From: Kitasatospora phosalacinea
GTDB lineage: Bacteria > Actinomycetota > Actinomycetes > Streptomycetales > Streptomycetaceae
Assembly: GCF_030268885.1 (NCBI RefSeq)
Contig: NZ_BSSA01000003.1
Location: 124,001-188,000, forward strand
Direction: 5' to 3'
DNA: 64,000 bases
Shown: one piece after another, positions 43,419-51,821 of the stretch
Layout: every line of letters begins with the position of its first letter
Position numbering within the stretch: the stretch's first letter is position 1
Made by a program: the position numbers and the translations under genes
The notes under the pieces: model-generated
Databases searched by the model: none
The model's input: the letters and a program-made list of their open reading frames with translations, nothing else
Told to the model about the DNA's origin: nothing

Positions 43419-44402
43419 GTGAGGATCTTCCACCGCGCACGGCACCGTCCGTCGGCGACCTGGCGGCAGACCACCGACCGTGCGTTCACGCTGATCGGCG
43501 ACGGCCGCTACGAGGACGCCGGGGCGCTGCTGGTGATGGCCGCGGACCTGGAGCCGTGGCTGTCCGACTCCTGGTTCAACCTGGCCCTGCTGCACAAGTT
43601 CCGCCGCGACTGGGAGCAGGCCCGCTCGGCCGGCCTGCGCGCCGTCGCGCTGCTCGACCGCCAGCACGGCGCCCCGGACTGGTGGAACCTCGGCATCACC
43701 GCCACCGCCCTGCAGGACTGGCCGCTGGCCCGCCGCGCCTGGCAGGCGTACGGGCTGCGGCTGCCCGGCGGGCCCGCGCTGGACGGGCCGATCGAGCTCG
43801 ACCTCGGCACCACCCCGGTGCGGCTGTCCCCGGACGGCGAGTCCGAGGTGGTGTGGGGGCGGCGGCTGGACCCGGCCCGGGTCGAGGTGCTGTCCATCCC
43901 GCTGCCGTCCTCCGGCCGCCGCTGGGGCGAGGTGGTGCTGCACGACGGCGCCCCGCACGGCGAGCGGGTCGCCGACGGCGTCGCCTACCCGGTCTTCGAC
44001 GAGATCGAGCTGTGGGCGCCCTCGCCGGTGCCGACCTGGGTGGTGCTGCTGCAGGCCGCCACCGCCGCGGACCGCGACGCGCTGGAGAAGACGGTCGCCG
44101 ACGCCGGGTACGCGGCGGAGGACTGGACGTCCTCGGTGCGGCTGCTGTGCCGCACCTGTTCGGAGTCCCGGATGGCGATCGACGACGGCCACACCGCCCA
44201 CCACGACCCGCACGACGACGGCGACCCGCTGCACCCCGGCCACCTCAGCCACCTCAGCCAGGGCTCGGCGGGCGGCCCCTGGCAGGTCGAGCGGGAGTGC
44301 GGGATCGCCGCGCCCGCGGGCCTGGTCCGGGCGCTGCTGGAGCGCTGGGTCGCGGCCTCCCCGGCGACCCGCGCCTACCGGGACCTCGAAGAGGTCTGCT
44401 GA
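43419..44402 (+). CDS. TPR-domain protein of unknown function
   Basis: A 327-residue protein. Residues 15-100 form two or three TPR units ([35 protein letters not shown]). A second domain (about 115-327) has no clear family; it contains a CRTCSES motif and a His/Asp-rich loop ([12 protein letters not shown]) that could bind metal. The GTG at 43419 follows a GGGACC stretch with only a weak ribosome site. It is followed 94 bases later by def. Function unknown. Confidence 0.7.
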   Translation: MRIFHRARHRPSATWRQTTDRAFTLIGDGRYEDAGALLVMAADLEPWLSDSWFNLALLHKFRRDWEQARSAGLRAVALLDRQHGAPDWWNLGITATALQDWPLARRAWQAYGLRLPGGPALDGPIELDLGTTPVRLSPDGESEVVWGRRLDPARVEVLSIPLPSSGRRWGEVVLHDGAPHGERVADGVAYPVFDEIELWAPSPVPTWVVLLQAATAADRDALEKTVADAGYAAEDWTSSVRLLCRTCSESRMAIDDGHTAHHDPHDDGDPLHPGHLSHLSQGSAGGPWQVERECGIAAPAGLVRALLERWVAASPATRAYRDLEEVC

Positions 44403-44496
44403 CCCCGGGGCGCCCGGGCGGGCGCCCCGGGCCGGGCCGCGCCCCGTACCCTGGACCGGTACACCAGGCGGATGCGGACGAAAGCGGAACCGAGCG

Positions 44497-45135
44497 ATGG
44501 CCGAGCACCACGACCACGAGCACGACCACGGACACGACCACGCGCACGAGGACACCAAGCCCCAGCGGGTGGTCGGCGAGGAGCCGGACCTGTCCAAGGG
44601 CACCGCGCGGCCGATCACCGTGGTCGGCAACCCGGTGCTGCACCGCGAGGTGAGGACCGTCACCGCCTTCGACGCCGAGCTGTCCGCGCTGATCGACGAC
44701 ATGTTCCAGTCGATGTACGCGGCCGAGGGCGTGGGCCTGGCCGCCAACCAGATCGGCGTGGACCTGAAGGTGTTCGTCTACGACTGCCCCGACGACGAGG
44801 GCGTCCGGCACATCGGGCACGTGGTCAACCCGGTGCTGGAGGAGCTCCCGGCCGGGCGCCGGGTGCTGGACGACGGCCAGGAGGGCTGCCTGTCCGTCCC
44901 GACCGCGTACCAGGAGCTGGCCCGCCCCGACTACGCGGCCGTCACCGGCCAGGACAAGGACGGCAACCCGATCCGGGTCGAGGGCACCGGCTTCTTCGCC
45001 CGCTGCCTGCAGCACGAGACCGACCACCTGTACGGATACCTGTACATCGACCGGCTCTCCAAGCGCGACCGCAAGGACGCGCTGCGGCAGATGGCCGAGG
45101 GCACCCCCAAGTACGCGACCGTCCCGAACGACTGA
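44497..45135 (+). CDS. def: Peptide deformylase
   Basis: A 212-residue deformylase with the three family motifs [18 protein letters not shown] and QHETDHLYG, which hold the catalytic Glu and the metal ligands Cys and two His. It removes the formyl group from new proteins. The N-terminus carries a His/Asp/Glu run ([16 protein letters not shown]) not needed for the fold, a plausible metal-storage or metal-acquisition tail. No met-tRNA formyltransferase gene is adjacent. Streptomycetes carry several deformylases; this one may be a paralogue. Confidence 0.93.
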   Translation: MAEHHDHEHDHGHDHAHEDTKPQRVVGEEPDLSKGTARPITVVGNPVLHREVRTVTAFDAELSALIDDMFQSMYAAEGVGLAANQIGVDLKVFVYDCPDDEGVRHIGHVVNPVLEELPAGRRVLDDGQEGCLSVPTAYQELARPDYAAVTGQDKDGNPIRVEGTGFFARCLQHETDHLYGYLYIDRLSKRDRKDALRQMAEGTPKYATVPND

Positions 45136-45141
45136 CCGGAC

Positions 45142-45173
45142 GCCGGGGGCCGCGGACGGCCGCGGCCCCCGGC
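45142..45173. terminator. Bidirectional terminator between def and the beta-helix gene
   Basis: A 14-pair perfect stem (45142-45155 with 45160-45173) and a four-base loop sit between two convergent stops, 7 and 10 bases away. Confidence 0.85.
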
Positions 45174-45182
45174 GCGCCGTGC

Positions 45183-46919
45183 TCAGGCCGGTTCGACGAT
45201 CATCCAGGCGACCAGCGAGGCGTCGCCCGGCGCGCCCTGGACGGTGAACGAGCTGCCCGGGGTGCGGTCGGCCACCCAGACCGCGCCGGTGGTGGTGCCG
45301 CCCGGCTGCTGGACCGTCAGCAGGATCCGGCTGTTCGCGGTCACCGCGGTGGTGGCGACCTGGGCCCGGCCGCCGGAGAGCGTGACGGTGCCGAGCCGGG
45401 CGTTCGCCCCCTCCCGCACCCGCAGGCCCTGGCCCAGGGCGACCTGGCCGGTGGCGCGGTCCACGGACAGCGGGGCGTCCAGCACGTTGCCCGCGTCGTC
45501 GTGGCGCAGCAGTCGCAGGTCGGAGCCGCTGTTGCCGCCGGACTCCGGGGCGGAGTCCACCCGCAGCGTCCAGCGCGGGGCCGCGCCGCGGGACCAGAAC
45601 TGCACGTCCCGGTCGGTGCCCTTGGCGCCGTTGACCACGTGGGTGTCGGAGCGGTCCTGCTGCCAGCCGCCGCCGGCCGGGCCGAGGTCGGTGATGCCGG
45701 TGGCGCCGCTGTGCCGCACCACCGCCGCGGCCTGGTCGCGGAAGGGCCGCACGGTGCCCATGAACTGGCCGCCGGTCACCGTCACCAGGTGGTAGGAGGC
45801 CAGCAGCGAGGCGCTGACGCCGTACGCGGGCGAGCGGGTGCCGGCGCCGTCGTCGTCGACGCCGGTGTACACCGAGCAGCCGGTCAGCAGCGCGCCGCCG
45901 CCCGGTGCCAGCGGGACGCCCGGGGCGGCGGGGGTGCCGGCGACCGAGAAGCCCGCGGAGCCCGCCCCGTCCAGCCGCCCGTCCCGCTTGGCCAGGCAGC
46001 CCAGCAGTTGCACCGGGTGGGACCCGGCGGCGGTGAGCAGGTGGTAGCCGTCCCGGCCGGAGCGGTCGGTGAAGCAGCCGGCCAGCACCAGGGAGGCGCA
46101 GGTGCCGGTGACCAGGTAGCCGTGCTCGCGGTTCCACTCCGAGCGGCAGCCGGTCAGCACCACCGCGTTCGGGGAGGCCAGCAGGAAGCCGCTGCCGTCG
46201 TTGCCCTGCGCGTAGCACTCGTGCAGGTCGGCGTCGAGCAGGCCGTTGGGGGCGGCGAAGCCGTGGCCGCCGTTGGTGGAGGACACCACCTGGTGGAACT
46301 GCAGGCCGCCCGCGCCCAGCGAGGTGACGCCGTTGCCGGTGAAGTGCCAGGCGGTGACGTGCTCCATCGCCACGTCGCGGGCGTCCGCGGCCAGCAGGAC
46401 GCCGTCGATCGGGCCGCCCGCCGCGTTGCTGCGCTGCTGCCCGTTCAGGGCCAGGCCGCTCAGCCGGGGGCCGCCGCCCAGCGCCGAGCCCTCGTAGCCG
46501 GGCCGGGCGTCCGGCGGGCGGTTGACGGTGATCAGCGCCGAGCCGGTGAAGCCGGGCCCGGGGAAGAGGTGGGAGGCGGTCATCCCGGTGCGCGGCGCGA
46601 AGTGCGGGGCCCAGTCGCCGCGCAGCGTGACGCCCTTGGCCAGCACCAGCGGGCGGCTGAGCAGGTAGGTGCCGGGCGGGAAGTACACCGTCGAGCCCTG
46701 GCCGCCCGCGTCGATCGCGGCCTGCACCGCGGCGGTGTCGTCGCTCGTGCCGTCGCCCCTGGCCCCGTAGTCGGCCCGGACGTCCAGCCAGCCGCCGGAC
46801 GGTGCGGCGCTGACGGTGAGGTCGCCGCCGGACGGCACGGCGGCCTCCGCGGTGCCGGTCGCCGCCACCGCGGAGGCGGCGATCGAGCCGATCAGGAAAG
46901 TACGTCGTGAGTTCTGCAC
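45183..46919 (-). CDS. Tat-exported right-handed beta-helix (pectate-lyase-like) protein
   Basis: A 578-residue exported protein. The start GTG at 46917-46919 is followed by a twin-arginine signal, SRRTFLIGSIAAS, with cleavage near residue 26. The mature part opens with VRADYGARGDGTSDDTAAVQAAI, the entry of the Pectate_lyase_3 fold, then many short coils with repeated C-rich turns (GCRSEW, GCFTDR, GCLAKR, GCSVYT), typical of a right-handed beta-helix. A small beta domain forms the C-terminus. GATACT on the minus strand ends about 7 bases before the GTG, so the mRNA is probably leaderless. Polysaccharide target unknown. Confidence 0.75.
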   Translation of the reverse strand: MQNSRRTFLIGSIAASAVAATGTAEAAVPSGGDLTVSAAPSGGWLDVRADYGARGDGTSDDTAAVQAAIDAGGQGSTVYFPPGTYLLSRPLVLAKGVTLRGDWAPHFAPRTGMTASHLFPGPGFTGSALITVNRPPDARPGYEGSALGGGPRLSGLALNGQQRSNAAGGPIDGVLLAADARDVAMEHVTAWHFTGNGVTSLGAGGLQFHQVVSSTNGGHGFAAPNGLLDADLHECYAQGNDGSGFLLASPNAVVLTGCRSEWNREHGYLVTGTCASLVLAGCFTDRSGRDGYHLLTAAGSHPVQLLGCLAKRDGRLDGAGSAGFSVAGTPAAPGVPLAPGGGALLTGCSVYTGVDDDGAGTRSPAYGVSASLLASYHLVTVTGGQFMGTVRPFRDQAAAVVRHSGATGITDLGPAGGGWQQDRSDTHVVNGAKGTDRDVQFWSRGAAPRWTLRVDSAPESGGNSGSDLRLLRHDDAGNVLDAPLSVDRATGQVALGQGLRVREGANARLGTVTLSGGRAQVATTAVTANSRILLTVQQPGGTTTGAVWVADRTPGSSFTVQGAPGDASLVAWMIVEPA

Positions 46920-46958
46920 CCGCGGCAGTATCGCAGCGCCCCCCGACCGGCGGAGGGT

Positions 46959-46970
46959 ATTCGAACGAAT
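46959..46970. promoter_or_regulatory. 12-base palindrome upstream of the beta-helix gene
   Basis: ATTCGAACGAAT is a perfect palindrome with a two-base centre, centred about 46 bases before the start codon. It is unlike the surrounding GC-rich sequence and sits where an activator or repressor would bind. Confidence 0.4.
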
Positions 46971-47015
46971 CGGCGGTGCGGGTGAAGTCCGCTGCCGGGC
47001 GGGGCCGTTGGGAAC

Positions 47016-47054
47016 GCCGGAGGGCCGCACCCCCGCGGGGTGCGGCCCTCCGGC
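47016..47054 (-). terminator. Terminator of the nrdAB operon
   Basis: A perfect 18-pair stem (47016-47033 with 47037-47054) and a three-base loop begins 7 bases after the nrdB stop. Confidence 0.9.
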
Positions 47055-47061
47055 GGGCGGC

Positions 47062-48081
47062 CTAGAAGTCGTCGTCGAAGGAGACCGAGCCCTCGACGGC
47101 GACCTGGTAGGCGGAGACCCGGCGCTCGAAGAAGTTGGTCAGCTCCTGGACGTTCTGCAGCTCCATGAAGCCGAACGGGTTGGTGGAGCCGTACCGGACC
47201 GGGAGGCCGAGGCGGGCGAGGCGCTGGTCGGCGACCGCCTGCAGGTACTCGCGCATCGACTCGGTGTTCATGCCGGGCAGGCCGTCGCCGCACAGGTCGC
47301 GGGCGAACTGGAGCTCGGCCTCGACGGCCTCCTCCAGCATCTCGGTGACCTGCCGGGCCATCTTGTCGTCGAAGAGGTCGGGCTCCTCCTCGCGGACGGT
47401 GTCGACCACGGAGAACGCGAAGTCCATGTGCATCGACTCGTCGCGGAACACCCAGTTGGTGCCGGTCGCCAGGCCGTGCAGCAGGCCGCGGCTGCGGAAC
47501 CAGTACACGTACGCGAACGCGCCGTAGAAGAACAGGCCCTCGACGCAGGCCGCGAAGCAGATCAGGTTGAGCAGGAAGGCCCGGCGGTCCTCCTTGCTCT
47601 GCAGCGACTCGATGTGGTCGACCGCGTTCATGTACTTGAAGCAGAACTGGGCCTTCTGCGCGATGGAGGGGATGTTCTCCACCGCCGCGAAGGCCGCGTT
47701 GCGGTCCTCCGGGTCGGGCAGGTAGGTGTCCAGCAGCGTCAGGTAGAACTGGACGTGCACGGCCTCCTCGAACAGCTGCCGCGACAGGTAGAGGCGGGCC
47801 TCGGGGGAGTTGATGTGCTTGTAGAGGCTCAGCACCACGTTGTTCGCGACGATCGAGTCACCGGTGGCGAAGAACGCGACCAGCCGTCCGATCATGTGCC
47901 GCTCGCCCTCGGAGAGCTTGGCGAGGTCGGCGACGTCGGAGTGCAGGTCCACCTCCTCCACGGTCCAGGTGTTCTTGATCGCGTCCCGGTACCGGTCGTA
48001 GAACGACGGGTAGCGCATCGGACGCAGCGTCAGCTCGAAGCCCGGGTCGAGCAGCATCTTCTTCTGGTCTTCGGTGCTCAT
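47062..48081 (-). CDS. nrdB: Class Ia ribonucleotide reductase small subunit NrdB
   Basis: A 339-residue beta subunit. Di-iron ligands are seen in the helices ATGDSIVANN, SRQLFEEAVHVQFY, VEGLFFYGAF and WVFRDESMHMDF. A Tyr in the region after EEAVHVQFY fits the radical site. The C-terminal end FDDDF binds the alpha subunit. Its ATG overlaps the nrdA stop by one base (TAATG). It supplies deoxyribonucleotides aerobically, alternating with the class II enzyme NrdJ in streptomycetes. Confidence 0.94.
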   Translation of the reverse strand: MSTEDQKKMLLDPGFELTLRPMRYPSFYDRYRDAIKNTWTVEEVDLHSDVADLAKLSEGERHMIGRLVAFFATGDSIVANNVVLSLYKHINSPEARLYLSRQLFEEAVHVQFYLTLLDTYLPDPEDRNAAFAAVENIPSIAQKAQFCFKYMNAVDHIESLQSKEDRRAFLLNLICFAACVEGLFFYGAFAYVYWFRSRGLLHGLATGTNWVFRDESMHMDFAFSVVDTVREEEPDLFDDKMARQVTEMLEEAVEAELQFARDLCGDGLPGMNTESMREYLQAVADQRLARLGLPVRYGSTNPFGFMELQNVQELTNFFERRVSAYQVAVEGSVSFDDDF

Positions 48082-50495
48082 TACTGGCAGGCCTCGCAGG
48101 ACTCGGGGTTCTCCAGCGAGCAGGCGATGGCGTCCTGCTCGGCCTGGGAGAGGGAGGGGGTCTGCACCGGGACGGGGGCGGCGGTGCGGGCGGCTCCGGA
48201 CGCGGCCTGGGCGATCCGGGTCGCCGGGCGGGAGCGCAGGTAGTAGGTGGTCTTCAGACCGACCTTCCAGGCGTACGCGTACATCGAGGAGAGCTTGCCG
48301 ATGGTCGGCGCCGCCATGAACAGGTTCAGCGACTGGCTCTGGTCGATGTACGGCTGCCGGGCGGCGGCCAGGTCGATCAGCGCACGCTGCGGCAGCTCCC
48401 ACGCGGTGCGGTACAGCGAACGGACGTCCTCGGGCAGCCACTTGAAGTCCTGCACCGAGCCGTTGGCGTCGCGCAGCGCGTCCCGGGTGGTCTGGTCCCA
48501 GACGCCCAGCTCCTTGAGCTCGCGCACCAGGTACGGGTTGACCTGGAGGAACTCGCCGGAGAGGGTCTCGCGCTTGAACAGGTTGGAGACCTGCGGCTCG
48601 ATGCACTCGTACACGCCCGCGATGGACGCGATGGTCGCAGTCGGGGCGATCGCCAGCAGCAGCGAGTTGCGCAGGCCGACCTCGGCGATCCGGGCGCGCA
48701 GCGCGTCCCAGCGCTCGGTCCACTGCGGGTTCGCGGAGCCGAAGTGGTCGACGTGCAGCTGGCCGCGGGCGGCGCGGGTCTCGCCGTACGCCTCGTGGCG
48801 GCCGAACTGCTCGGCCAGGTCGGCGGAGCGCTCGTACGCGGTGAGCATGATGCGCTCGGCGATCAGGGTGGAGAGGGTCTTCGCCTCGGCGGAGTCGAAG
48901 TCGATCCGCAGCTGGAAGAAGACGTCCTGCAGGCCCATCACGCCCAGGCCGACCGGGCGCCAGCGGGAGTTGGACGTCCCGGCCTCGGTGGTCGGGTAGA
49001 AGTTGATGTCGATCACGCGGTCGAGGAAGGTCACCGCGGTGCGGACGGTGGCGTCCAGGCGGTCCCAGTCCATCGCGTTCAGCAGGTCGGCGGCGGTGGC
49101 GCCGGGGGCGACGTGCGCGCCCAGGTTGACCGAGCCGAGGTTGCAGACCGCGGTCTCGGAGTCGTCGGTGACCTCCAGGATCTCGGTGCACAGGTTCGAG
49201 GAGTGCACCGTGCGGCCCGGCAACGCGGTCTGGTTGGCGGCCCGGTTGGAGGCGTCCTTGAAGGTCATCCAGCCGTTGCCGGTCTGCGCCAGGGTGCGCA
49301 TCATCCGGGCGTACAGGGTCTGCGCGGGGATGGTGCGCACCGCCTTGCCCGCCAGCTCGGCCTTCACGTACGCCTCGTCGAACTCGGCGCCCCACAGGTC
49401 GACCAGCTCCGGCACGTCCGCCGGGGAGAACAGCGACCAGTCGGCGTTGGCGTTCACCCGGCGCATGAACTCGTCCGGGATCCAGTGCGCCAGGTTCAGG
49501 TTGTGGGTGCGCCGGGCCTCCTCGCCGGTGTTGTCGCGGAGCTCCAGGAACTCCTCGATGTCGGCGTGCCAGGTCTCCAGGTACACGCAGGCCGCGCCCT
49601 TGCGCCGGCCGCCCTGGTTGACCGCCGCCACGGAGGAGTCCAGGGTGCGCAGGAACGGCACGATGCCGTTCGACTTGCCGTTGGTGCCGCGGATCAGCGA
49701 ACCGCGCGAGCGGATCCGCGAGTAGGACAGGCCGATGCCGCCGGCGTGCTTGGAGAGCCGGGCGATCTGGGCGTACCGGTTGTAGATCGAGTCCAGGTTG
49801 TCCAGCGGCGAGTCCAGCAGGTAGCAGGAGGACATCTGCGGGTGCCGGGTGCCGGAGTTGAACAGCGTCGGCGAGCTGGTCAGGTACTCCAGCCGGCTCA
49901 TCAGGGTGTACAGCTCGGCGACCTCGCGCACCGACTCCTCGGTGGTGCCGACCGCCAGGCCCGCCGCCACGCGGAGCAGGAAGTGCTGCGGGGTCTCGAC
50001 GACCTTGCGGGTGATCGGGTGGCGCAGCAGGTAGCGGGACTGCACGGTGCGCAGGCCGAAGTACTCGAAGCGGTCGTCGCCCGCCTCGTCCACCAGCGAG
50101 TCGAACAGCGCGGCGTGCTCGGCCACGAACGCGGCGGTGGCGTCGCCGATCAGGCCCTCGGCGTGGCCCACGGCCACCGAGGAGGAGAACGAGGTGACGT
50201 GCTGGGTGGCGGCCTCGTCGCGGATCTCCAGCGCCAGCAGGCGGGCGGCCAGCTTCGAGTACTGCGGGTCCTCGGCGATCATCGACGCGGCGGCCTCCAC
50301 GGCCAGCCCGCGCAGTTCGGCGAAGTCCGAACCGGCGTGGCGGCCGCGCAGCGCGGCGGCGGCGACGTGGCCGGGGTCCACCTGGGGGAGGTCGGTGCTG
50401 CGGTCGGTGAGCAGCCGCAGCAACGCCGCACCGGGGTCGGTGAAGGCGTCGGCGGATCCCTGGGACGGCAGGGTGACTGAGGCGGCGACGGTCAA
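48081..50495 (-). CDS. nrdA: Class Ia ribonucleotide reductase large subunit NrdA
   Basis: An 804-residue alpha subunit. The active-site cysteines are in MSSCYLL, NLCTEI and VCNLGSVNLG, and the C-terminal redox pair is CEACQ, preceded by another Cys in ACSLENPESC. The FxxNPYLVRELKELG and PTATIASIAGV blocks are characteristic. I choose the TTG at 50493-50495, which has an AGGAGAG site 9-10 bases upstream; the frame stays open further but without coding character. The operon is placed behind NrdR boxes and a cobalamin riboswitch, the arrangement known for streptomycete nrdABS, where B12 turns off the class Ia enzyme. Confidence 0.94.
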   Translation of the reverse strand: MTVAASVTLPSQGSADAFTDPGAALLRLLTDRSTDLPQVDPGHVAAAALRGRHAGSDFAELRGLAVEAAASMIAEDPQYSKLAARLLALEIRDEAATQHVTSFSSSVAVGHAEGLIGDATAAFVAEHAALFDSLVDEAGDDRFEYFGLRTVQSRYLLRHPITRKVVETPQHFLLRVAAGLAVGTTEESVREVAELYTLMSRLEYLTSSPTLFNSGTRHPQMSSCYLLDSPLDNLDSIYNRYAQIARLSKHAGGIGLSYSRIRSRGSLIRGTNGKSNGIVPFLRTLDSSVAAVNQGGRRKGAACVYLETWHADIEEFLELRDNTGEEARRTHNLNLAHWIPDEFMRRVNANADWSLFSPADVPELVDLWGAEFDEAYVKAELAGKAVRTIPAQTLYARMMRTLAQTGNGWMTFKDASNRAANQTALPGRTVHSSNLCTEILEVTDDSETAVCNLGSVNLGAHVAPGATAADLLNAMDWDRLDATVRTAVTFLDRVIDINFYPTTEAGTSNSRWRPVGLGVMGLQDVFFQLRIDFDSAEAKTLSTLIAERIMLTAYERSADLAEQFGRHEAYGETRAARGQLHVDHFGSANPQWTERWDALRARIAEVGLRNSLLLAIAPTATIASIAGVYECIEPQVSNLFKRETLSGEFLQVNPYLVRELKELGVWDQTTRDALRDANGSVQDFKWLPEDVRSLYRTAWELPQRALIDLAAARQPYIDQSQSLNLFMAAPTIGKLSSMYAYAWKVGLKTTYYLRSRPATRIAQAASGAARTAAPVPVQTPSLSQAEQDAIACSLENPESCEACQ

Positions 50496-50673
50496 GGCGC
50501 ACTCTCTCCTGTGGCGGCGGCGGACGTGGCTCTCGGGTGTCCGGCACCGCACGCGGCCAGGGGGAGGCGGCACGAAGGAACGACAACGCGTTCCGGCGCG
50601 CGAAAGACCCACCCCCGGTCCGCCCGCGAGACCGGACGGCAAAGCTGTGCTGCATGGCGTCTGCGGGGATGCC

Positions 50674-50778
50674 GTGTCGCACACCGTCGGCAGGTCCTCG
50701 GACTGCGCGGGCGTCGCTGCAGCCCGCTCACCGTTGCGGGGCAGCCCCGGATTCTCACCGGGTTCCCCTGCGTCGACA
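50674..50778 (-). ncRNA. Cobalamin riboswitch upstream of nrdA
   Basis: On the minus strand the conserved core of the B12 riboswitch is readable: GGGGAACCCGGTGAGAATCC, CTGCCCCGCAACGGTGAGC, and the B12 box AGTCCGAGGACCTGCC (50689-50704). Bases TGTCGACGCA at the 5' end and TGCGACA at the 3' end can close the outer stem. It begins a few bases after the likely transcript start and lies about 180 bases before nrdA. Confidence 0.92.
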
Positions 50779-50787
50779 GCGAGAGTG

Positions 50788-50834
50788 AGCATACATGTAG
50801 TGGCGGCTGGAGCTGGAAGCACCAGATGTAGTAG
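50788..50834 (-). promoter_or_regulatory. Tandem NrdR boxes at the nrdAB promoter
   Basis: Two 16-base sites resembling ACACTATATATAGTGT lie at 50788-50803 (minus strand CCACTACATGTATGCT) and 50819-50834 (CTACTACATCTGGTGC), separated by 15 bases, three helical turns centre to centre. This is the usual NrdR arrangement. The -10 TATGCT lies inside the promoter-proximal box, so NrdR binding would block polymerase. Confidence 0.75.
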
Positions 50835-51057
50835 CGCGTGTCGCGCCGGCGGCGCCGCGCGTAGACAACGGAAACGGGCCGCACGGCTCCTGAGGGACCG
50901 TCGGCACCGCGCCCGGCACTGTCTGCGGCGGCCCCGCCGCAGCGGACGGCCGAGGGGGAGAACGGGGAACGGGGCGGGGATGTTTCCGATCGGCCGGAGA
51001 AAGACCGGGAAGCCCGCCGGGGGCGGGCGCGTCCGGGCCGGGTGCGTCCGGTGCGGG

Positions 51058-51552
51058 TCAGAACCGCATCGTGTAGACCAGCAGGTCCGTCCCCGGGGCC
51101 GCCGACCAGTCCCGCTCGGGGGCGCGGACGAAACCCAGGGCGTGGTAGATCCGGTGCGCGGCGGTCATCGTCGGGCGGGTGGAGAAGGCCATCCCGGCCA
51201 GCCCCAGCTCCCGGCTGCGGCCGACCGCCGCCGTCACCAGCGCCCGGCCCACGCCGCGGCCGCGGGCCGCCGCGCCGACCGCGAGCATCCGGATCTCGCC
51301 CTCGCCGGGCCGGGCGACGTCCGCCCACGCGGTGCCGCCCGGGGCGAAGGTCACGCAGCCGAGCACGGCTTGGGCGCCGTCGACGGCGACCAGGAGCTCG
51401 GCCTCCCGGTTGCGACGGGCGGCGTCGCGCAGGAGGTCGACGTACGGCGAGTCGGGGCGGGTGTGGCCGTCGCCGACGAAGGCCTCGACGCTGACCTCCC
51501 CGGCTCCGGCGAGGTCGCGGTCGAGGGCGCGGCGGACGATCGGGAGCTGCAT
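51058..51552 (-). CDS. GNAT family N-acetyltransferase
   Basis: A 164-residue acetyltransferase. Motif A, the acetyl-CoA pyrophosphate loop, is RMLAVGAAARGRGVGRALV (about 88-106), followed by MAFSTRPTM and the C-terminal HRIYHALGFVRAPERDW strand typical of GNAT enzymes. The substrate is not predictable. It is transcribed toward the nrd regulatory region without a convincing terminator between. Confidence 0.88.
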   Translation of the reverse strand: MQLPIVRRALDRDLAGAGEVSVEAFVGDGHTRPDSPYVDLLRDAARRNREAELLVAVDGAQAVLGCVTFAPGGTAWADVARPGEGEIRMLAVGAAARGRGVGRALVTAAVGRSRELGLAGMAFSTRPTMTAAHRIYHALGFVRAPERDWSAAPGTDLLVYTMRF

Positions 51553-51734
51553 CCGGCCAGTGTGCCGGACGGGCGGCGGCGCGGGTCCGCCAGGTCGGGG
51601 TCGAACGAGTAGCCGGTGGGACGGTGCGCGTTGTCGCGGCCGTGGCGGCCGTTGCGGTCCAGGTCGCGGCCGACCAGGACGCCGAGGAGTCCGAAACTGC
51701 CGATGAGGCCCAGCAGGGCGAGCGCGGTGGTCAT
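51351..51734 (-). CDS. Small membrane-anchored protein, C-terminus uncertain
   Basis: An ATG at 51732-51734 follows a GTGGAGG site and encodes one membrane helix (ALALLGLIGSFGLLGVLVG) and a basic/acidic tail (RDLDRNGRHGRDNAHRPTGYSFDPDLADP). After about residue 60 the frame runs into the acetyltransferase gene in another frame and its composition degrades, so the true end is probably near 51550 and may have been lost by a frameshift. Short proteins with a similar helix-RDLDRNG layout occur in streptomycetes, function unknown. Confidence 0.45.
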   Translation of the reverse strand: MTTALALLGLIGSFGLLGVLVGRDLDRNGRHGRDNAHRPTGYSFDPDLADPRRRPSGTLAGCSSRSSAAPSTATSPEPGRSASRPSSATATPAPTRRTSTSCATPPVATGRPSSWSPSTAPKPCSAA

Positions 51735-51768
51735 GCCTCCACTGTGCTGCGGCCGGGCGGCCGGAACG

Positions 51769-51807
51769 AGTGGCAGGAACGCACCATTGCCACGAAATCC
51801 TGCCACT
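51769..51807 (+). promoter_or_regulatory. Inverted AdpA-like sites before the GlxA/AdpA-type gene
   Basis: AGTGGCAGGA (51769-51778) and its exact reverse complement TCCTGCCACT (51798-51807) flank 19 bases in front of the regulator gene. Each arm read outward is TGGCAGGA(A/T)(C/T), close to the AdpA consensus TGGCSNGWWY except one position. Autoregulation by the AraC-type product is likely. Confidence 0.5.
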
Positions 51808-51821
51808 GCCATGCTGGCGGG

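Noticed and set aside
46959..46970. LexA (SOS) box at ATTCGAACGAAT
   Set aside because: The actinobacterial box is CGAAC-N4-GTTCG; here the half sites are in the opposite order and spacing.
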